Assembly (NCBI GenBank): GCA_028823035.1 | Contig: JAPKCI010000033.1 | Coordinates: 1-40,195, forward strand | DNA: 40,195 nucleotides | Reading direction: 5' to 3' | Source of the DNA: Rubripirellula sp. | Lineage (GTDB): Bacteria; Planctomycetota; Planctomycetia; Pirellulales; Pirellulaceae | In this document: in pieces, positions 35,687 through 40,195 of the stretch | Position numbering within the stretch: position 1 is the stretch's first letter | Layout: each line of letters begins with the position of its first letter | Position numbers and translations under genes: made by a program | Notes under the pieces: generated by a model | The model's database searches: none | What the model was told of the DNA's origin: nothing | What the model saw: the letters and a program-made list of their open reading frames with translations, nothing else

Positions 35687-36175
35687 TTCTCTTCCTTGGG
35701 GCGGCTGGTTTGAGAGGACTTCGCGTTGCGTCGTGATCAAATTTGCATTTGATCGAAGTTTCTTCTCAGTGGATGAATAGGACCACCATGCCGAGCTCAA
35801 GAAGGAAACATAAAATCGGTACAACGCCAATCCAGCGAAGCCCATGAGCTGTCGCAGGTAGCCCAAGCGTGGGCAGGCGGGAAGTACCGGGCACTGTCTT
35901 GAAAAGGGTTCATGGAAGCTCACGGTACCCTAAACCACAGTCTAGTGAGCAGATGGGTTTCCGTCAATTATTCGGTCACGCCTGAATACCAGATTTGTCT
36001 TCGACAATCACCGTCATATTGGTCTCCGTTGCCGGATGTATGTTGTCCCCGATGTCCCCCGTTCACGATTCACTGATAAATCGGGTGATTTACACCCGAT
36101 GTGCTGAGGGATCGGGGTATAGAGAAAGACGTATCGAAGTTAACATTCGGTCTTTCAAAGCAACACAAACAGGTC
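35687..36175. promoter_or_regulatory. Divergent intergenic region, giant protein and prepilin peptidase
   Basis: About 490 bases with promoters expected in both directions. The minus-strand frame remains open from 35686 to 35923 but has the character of a leader, since a signal peptide starts only after it. No repeat or clear operator was found. Confidence 0.35.
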
Positions 36176-37507
36176 ATGCCCGTGCTCGCCTTCTGGCTTG
36201 GTTTATCTGCCGAACTCCGCTGCTTCGTTGTCGCAGGGCTGGGATTGTTGGGTGGAGCCTTGGCGAATTGGATGATTTACCGTTTTGCTTACTTTAATCC
36301 CCGCCCGATCTCGCCGTGGGGGCCTCGTCCTGAAGGTGCCCAACCTCGCACGTTTCTTGACCGGTTGCCGGTGATCGGCTGGTTTTTGCTGCGTCGCGAA
36401 GTGAAATGGCATGGATCCGGATTCTGGTTTCGGCCTTTGTTGATCGAAATTGGGACGGCGGTTGCACTCGTTTCATTGTTCCGATTTGAAACGCAGACCG
36501 GTGGCTTGTTACCGCTGTTCTTGCGGTCAAGCCCCTTTCTGGAGTTGTTTGAACCGTATGCCAACCAGATTTTTTTTACCCATGCAATTCTTTTCGTCCT
36601 GATGGTGGCAGCAACGTTCATCGATTTTGATGAACGAATTATTCCCGACGTGATCACCATCCCCGGAACTTTGATTGCTTTGGTATTGGCCGCCTCGTTT
36701 ACAAACTGGAATGGTGAACCTATTGGCGGTATGTCTTTCATGCCAATGATCACCCCGCAATTGGATAGCGAACTGTTGTTTCCAACTGCATTCGTTCCAA
36801 CCACTTTTGAGGCACCTTGGTTTGAAGAAAACCCAATGTGGTTTAGCATGTCTGGCCTGATTTGGGGGTTAGGGATTTGGACGGTCTGGTGCTTTGCTTT
36901 AACTGATCGACGCTGGAGCGGAGTCATTGTGCGTCGTCGTGGTTTTGGACGTGCCCTGCAACATTTTCGCAACGGATTGTTTCACCATCCTTTTTGGAAA
37001 GTCCTGGCAGGTATTTGGATTGTTGGACTTGGGTTGCTTGCCGCAGTTTGGACGGTTGGTGGTCCTCATTGGGAGGGATTGCTCACCGCATTGATTGGCC
37101 TTGCCGTTGGGGGCGGCGTGGTTTGGTCGATTCGCATTGTCGCAACGTGGGCGTTGCGTATTGAGGCAATGGGATTCGGTGACGTCACACTGATGGCGAT
37201 GATCGGTGCATTCGTCGGTTGGCAAGCCGCGTTGATCGCTTTCTTTCTGTCACCTTTCGCGGCCATCGCTATTGTTGTGATTCGCTATATCATCACGCGA
37301 GATACGTACACGCCTTTTGGGCCGTATCTTTGTGCCGGAACGATGTTGTCGATCCTTTTTTGGGATCGGATTTTTAATTACTGGCTGGCAGGGAATCTTC
37401 TCTTGATGGGGTCGACGCTGTTGTGGCTTTGCGTTGCCATGCTGGGTTTGATGGCCTTCATGCTCTTTATCTGGCGGTTGATCAAGACAATGTTTCTGAA
37501 GCGTTAG
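36176..37507 (+). CDS. Prepilin peptidase (A24), cysteine-free N-terminal domain
   Basis: A polytopic membrane aspartyl protease that would cleave type IV pilin or pseudopilin leaders. The 443-residue product has the two catalytic aspartates: Asp150 in ATFIDFDERIIPD and Asp336 in the GxGD motif EAMGFGDVTLM. The N-terminal segment aligns with the usual domain (GGALANWMIYRF, FLDRLPVIGWFLLRREVKW, FRPLLIEIGTA). However, the two Cys-x-x-Cys pairs that bind zinc are absent: NPRPISPWGPRP and EVKWHGSG replace them. About 180 residues, unusually many, lie between the aspartates. Start at ATG 36176; GTG 36101 in frame would add 25 polar residues. It is convergent with the repeat protein. No pilin gene is in the window. 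Confidence 0.85.
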   Translation: MPVLAFWLGLSAELRCFVVAGLGLLGGALANWMIYRFAYFNPRPISPWGPRPEGAQPRTFLDRLPVIGWFLLRREVKWHGSGFWFRPLLIEIGTAVALVSLFRFETQTGGLLPLFLRSSPFLELFEPYANQIFFTHAILFVLMVAATFIDFDERIIPDVITIPGTLIALVLAASFTNWNGEPIGGMSFMPMITPQLDSELLFPTAFVPTTFEAPWFEENPMWFSMSGLIWGLGIWTVWCFALTDRRWSGVIVRRRGFGRALQHFRNGLFHHPFWKVLAGIWIVGLGLLAAVWTVGGPHWEGLLTALIGLAVGGGVVWSIRIVATWALRIEAMGFGDVTLMAMIGAFVGWQAALIAFFLSPFAAIAIVVIRYIITRDTYTPFGPYLCAGTMLSILFWDRIFNYWLAGNLLLMGSTLLWLCVAMLGLMAFMLFIWRLIKTMFLKR

Positions 37508-37511
37508 CAGG

Positions 37512-37640
37512 CTTGCGGGGGTTGGCCTGTCCGCTGTGGAACGTGAAGGGCTTCCCATCGAAGTCCTGCAATCGATTCAAGCTCTTGACCAGACTCGCCA
37601 TGAGTACTTTCGGTTGGCCATCGACTACAACGCCGAGGCA
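37512..37640 (+). pseudogene. Possible remnant of a TolC-like efflux protein C-terminus
   Basis: In the gap after the prepilin peptidase the plus strand reads VEREGLPIEVLQSIQALDQT followed by RHEYFRLAIDYNAEA. From memory this resembles the last helices of outer-membrane efflux proteins, where a GLxxPIEVLQAxQAL motif is followed by AREYLRAVIDYN. Only some 43 codons remain, without a start, and the end overlaps the stop of the antisense repeat protein. It could be a chance antisense frame; homology would need a search. Confidence 0.35.
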
Positions 37641-40195
37641 ATCGTTTTGCGCATGATCATGAACGCACCGGCAATTGCAATCACCAGAAGAGTTGCGCCA
37701 AGGAGTTTTCGCCAGATACCGGTGCCTGCGGTTGGGACACTGGCATTGGGCGTTTTTTCAGTGGCTGTCGCGACGGGTTTCGGCGTCGATGATGCGGTGG
37801 AATTGTCGCCAGGTTGTTGGGATGGCTGGTTGTCAGGCACGTTCGCGTTGCTGACGGTATCTCGCAACTCCTTTGCGATATCTTCGGCTTTTTCGCCGGA
37901 GCGCAGCGGGGTGGCAACCATTTTCGACAGGTTGGTGATCGCTTTGAAACCGGGCGAATCTTCGGGCATGCCGAATGCCATGATGAGCAGATCGCCAGGC
38001 GGAATATCGCCCCTGTTGAGGGCGGTGATGGACAACTTCACCGGATTGGCGTTGCCATCGGCTGTGGCAGACCCGGTCAGAACAAGGTGGTATTGCCGAA
38101 CGTCAAGTCGTGCGTAGAGCGCTGAGTATCCACTGCCGGTGTGATAGACCGTGGGTATCGACGCGGCGTCGCTCTTATCATCCACGGGCCAGATGGCAAA
38201 CCTCACTTGGGGGTTGAGTGTTGGATGATCGATGCGAATCTGATAAAGCCCTTCCGTGTCAACGTTGAAGCGAAAATGATCGGCGTGCGGGGCATTGTGC
38301 AAACAAACCCAGCCATGAAACGGAAGCCTGGATTCCGTCGCTTCGGTTTCCGTATCATTCGGTTCATAGATGTCAACAGGTTCGACAGCGTCGACGCGCA
38401 GAGCGAATGGTGATTTGGATTGTCCCTTTCTCGCATGAGCAATCACGTGGTAGATTCCGGGGGGATACAGGCGTGGGCCAGCGGCCGCAATGACCTCGCC
38501 GTTGGGCGAGATAAGTTCAACCGTGAGTTGTTCGATCGCGGTGGGTGGAAAGAGCGCGTTGACGGAGAAGAAGCCAGGGGCGGTTGACCGAATCGGCGAA
38601 GTAAAGATTGATCCTTCGGTTGTCAATTTCACCTCAATCCCATCGCCCGGGCGACGGATCAGTTCAGGTGCCGGATTGTCGGGCAAATAGATCGCGGTCG
38701 CGCGGACCGGGTTAGTGGTAATCTGCCGGCGTGCTGAGTTTCCTATCCTGATGTAGACCGTTCCCGCCTCGACGCGTGCCCCCAGGTCGCCGATTTTCTC
38801 TTGGTGTCGGTTGAAAATCTGTGCCCATGGCCTCAGGTTCGTTGCACGGGTGTTGTCGAGACGGACCTGGACGGAGCCAGGTCCGGGAACTTCAAACTTG
38901 TAGCAATCCTGATCGGTGTCGGGCATAAGGTAAACGTCGGCCGGTTCGCCAGGTGCAATCGTGCGGGCAAGGGGAAATCGGTCGTCGGGTTCGCCTTTGT
39001 CCGGGTCAGGAGTCAGCGTGAAACTCACTTTGAGTTGTTGCGTCGACCATTCGTCGTCGTAGCTGTCTCCGATTTCGACATACACCTTTCCTTTCGGAAC
39101 CCGCGCGGCATTGTCAGCAAGTTTGCGGAAGTTGTGATCGTAGATCACCGCAAAGGGGTCCAGGTGACCCGCGCCCGGGGCGGATTTGTCGATAGCAATC
39201 TGGAGGTAGCCGGCGGTAGGGCAGTCCAGACTGAAGTAATCACGATCGCCCATGGGCATCAACATGAAATCGACTGTGCTTCCCGATTTGACCGTGCGAG
39301 CCGTGTGACCGCTGTTGTTCGGTTCAGACGTATCGGTTTCAGCGACGAACTGGAAGGTGGCCTTGATCGGCTTGTCAGAAAGTTCATCGTCGTAGCTGTC
39401 ACCGATCTGCACAAAGAAATCACCCGGTCTGACACGCGCGCTGTATTTTCCGACCTGTCGTTGGGACTCATCGTAGATGACTGACCATGGGTCCAGGTGG
39501 CTTGCAACGGACTTGTCAATTGTCACGGCCAAGTACCCCGGTTTTTCGATTTGACCGTAAAAAAAATCACGATCGCCTTTTGGAAAGAGTGTGAATTCCA
39601 CAGTTTCATTCAGTTTTACTTTGTGCGCAGCGGCAAAGTGGAGGTTGGGTTCGTGCATGTCGTTGCCTGCATCATGCGCGAACGTGATGGTCCCGTTTGA
39701 TGCTTCGCCAACACGGTCAGGGTTGACTGTTGCCACGACATGAATCGTGCCCTTGGGTGCCGCGGCACTCCCGGACGCTGTGCTGCCCAGATAATTAAGT
39801 TGTTCGTCATAGAGCTCCAGCAAGACCTTAGGTGGCTCTGGAGTGGTCCATTTCAGAAGGCCGGACAACTTGCCAGCGGAGGGTGATACCACGCGAAACA
39901 CCTGTCGCGATTGCTCCTTGCTGAAGCCGATCACCGAGTCTTTGCCAATTTCGGCGGCCAGTGCATCGTCGGCAATGGTAAGGCGTGGGTCGTCCGCCGC
40001 GGCGGCTGTGAAGGTGAAGGTTGCCTTGAGCATTTCAGGGGACGATGCATTATGTTGTTGCTCCTCGATCCAAACATAGACCGTGCCGGGACGCACAAAG
40101 GCGTTCCGCTCGCCGATTCGCTGTCCCCGCTGGTCGTAGATGAAATAGGCCAGGTCGAGTTCGCTTGCGGCAGCCTGGTCAACTGTGACCTGAAG
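37625..40195 (-). CDS. Tail-anchored protein of PPC-like repeats (5' partial)
   Basis: The frame is open to the right edge (first visible residues LQVTVDQAAASELDLAYFIY), so the N-terminus lies outside; 856 residues are visible. It consists of about seven beta-rich repeats of roughly 110-140 residues. Each has a D/E-P-N/D start (EPNNSGHTA, EPDDRFPLA, EPNDTETEA), a DRDYF or DQDCYKF turn, a strand such as LAVTIDKSVASHLDPW and the close VYVEIGDSYDDE. This is the pattern of bacterial pre-peptidase C-terminal (PPC) domains. After a Pro/Thr/Ser linker a single helix (LLGATLLVIAIAGAFMIM) and a short basic tail anchor it in the membrane. The last repeats are more divergent. A surface or periplasmic adhesion or scaffold role is inferred only. 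Confidence 0.8.
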   Translation of the reverse strand, partial: LQVTVDQAAASELDLAYFIYDQRGQRIGERNAFVRPGTVYVWIEEQQHNASSPEMLKATFTFTAAAADDPRLTIADDALAAEIGKDSVIGFSKEQSRQVFRVVSPSAGKLSGLLKWTTPEPPKVLLELYDEQLNYLGSTASGSAAAPKGTIHVVATVNPDRVGEASNGTITFAHDAGNDMHEPNLHFAAAHKVKLNETVEFTLFPKGDRDFFYGQIEKPGYLAVTIDKSVASHLDPWSVIYDESQRQVGKYSARVRPGDFFVQIGDSYDDELSDKPIKATFQFVAETDTSEPNNSGHTARTVKSGSTVDFMLMPMGDRDYFSLDCPTAGYLQIAIDKSAPGAGHLDPFAVIYDHNFRKLADNAARVPKGKVYVEIGDSYDDEWSTQQLKVSFTLTPDPDKGEPDDRFPLARTIAPGEPADVYLMPDTDQDCYKFEVPGPGSVQVRLDNTRATNLRPWAQIFNRHQEKIGDLGARVEAGTVYIRIGNSARRQITTNPVRATAIYLPDNPAPELIRRPGDGIEVKLTTEGSIFTSPIRSTAPGFFSVNALFPPTAIEQLTVELISPNGEVIAAAGPRLYPPGIYHVIAHARKGQSKSPFALRVDAVEPVDIYEPNDTETEATESRLPFHGWVCLHNAPHADHFRFNVDTEGLYQIRIDHPTLNPQVRFAIWPVDDKSDAASIPTVYHTGSGYSALYARLDVRQYHLVLTGSATADGNANPVKLSITALNRGDIPPGDLLIMAFGMPEDSPGFKAITNLSKMVATPLRSGEKAEDIAKELRDTVSNANVPDNQPSQQPGDNSTASSTPKPVATATEKTPNASVPTAGTGIWRKLLGATLLVIAIAGAFMIMRKTIASAL

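Noticed and set aside
35687-35923. 79-residue N-terminal extension of the giant PSCyt1/WD40 protein
   Set aside because: A normal signal peptide follows the GTG at 35686, which has a purine-rich AAGGAAGAG just upstream, so the extension would bury the signal inside the protein.
1-40195. CRISPR array, transposase, integrase or phage genes
   Set aside because: Short tandem arrays are contiguous without spacers, and no product resembles a recombinase, transposase or phage structural protein.

Overview
This window looks like a chromosomal segment of a marine-type planctomycete, most likely Pirellulales. The evidence is gene content, not a database match. It holds two DUF1501 proteins, each next to a secreted PSCyt1/DUF1549/DUF1553 cytochrome-like protein, a formylglycine-type sulfatase with a HEAT-like tail, a large tail-anchored repeat protein, a DUF58 protein, and many genes without a clear Shine-Dalgarno sequence. 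Nothing looks phage- or plasmid-derived, and I found no tRNA, rRNA, CRISPR array or complete insertion sequence.

Layout. 1-1316 is the 3' part of a low-complexity protein with a C-terminal membrane helix; the window opens inside an AQPFT tandem repeat. 1317-3095 holds an orphan LuxR-type response regulator with its terminator, two intergenic tandem-repeat arrays and a possible structured RNA. 3096-7364 holds housekeeping genes: rpsA, rpiB and a divergent aroC. 7794-15773 begins with a squalene-cyclase-like secreted protein, which converges on a minus-strand cluster: PSCyt1/DUF1549/DUF1553, DUF1501, sulfatase, and a duplicated membrane protein with a zinc ribbon. 15992-17300 pairs thiL with a small protein that strongly resembles the CaMKII association (hub) domain. 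17749-20786 holds an aldehyde dehydrogenase and a DUF58 protein. 20935-21389 is a sulfatase gene remnant. 21474-23860 holds divergent fabH and a signal peptidase I with a zinc ribbon. 24156-28395 holds a TPR-like protein followed by leuB, cdsA and tatD, tightly packed. 28507-35686 holds a decayed TolB-like fragment, a second DUF1501 gene and a giant PSCyt1/WD40/Ig-like/DUF1549/DUF1553 protein. 36176-40195 holds a prepilin peptidase without its usual cysteines and a tail-anchored protein of PPC-like repeats that leaves the window.

How the genes fit together. The two DUF1501 + PSCyt1/DUF1549/DUF1553 pairs are the main accessory theme. One carries a sulfatase, which fits the common idea that planctomycetes process sulfated polysaccharides in the envelope, but the role of DUF1501/DUF1549/DUF1553 is not established. 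The other genes serve central metabolism (pentose phosphate, chorismate, leucine, thiamine, fatty acids, phospholipids), translation and protein export.

The most noteworthy observations are the stand-alone CaMKII-hub homologue behind thiL, three apparent gene remnants (sulfatase, TolB-like propeller, TolC-like C-terminus) in otherwise empty gaps, the zinc ribbon inside signal peptidase I, the cysteine-free prepilin peptidase, and active-site departures in AroC, CdsA and ALDH. I do not see a convincing new defence or mobile system.
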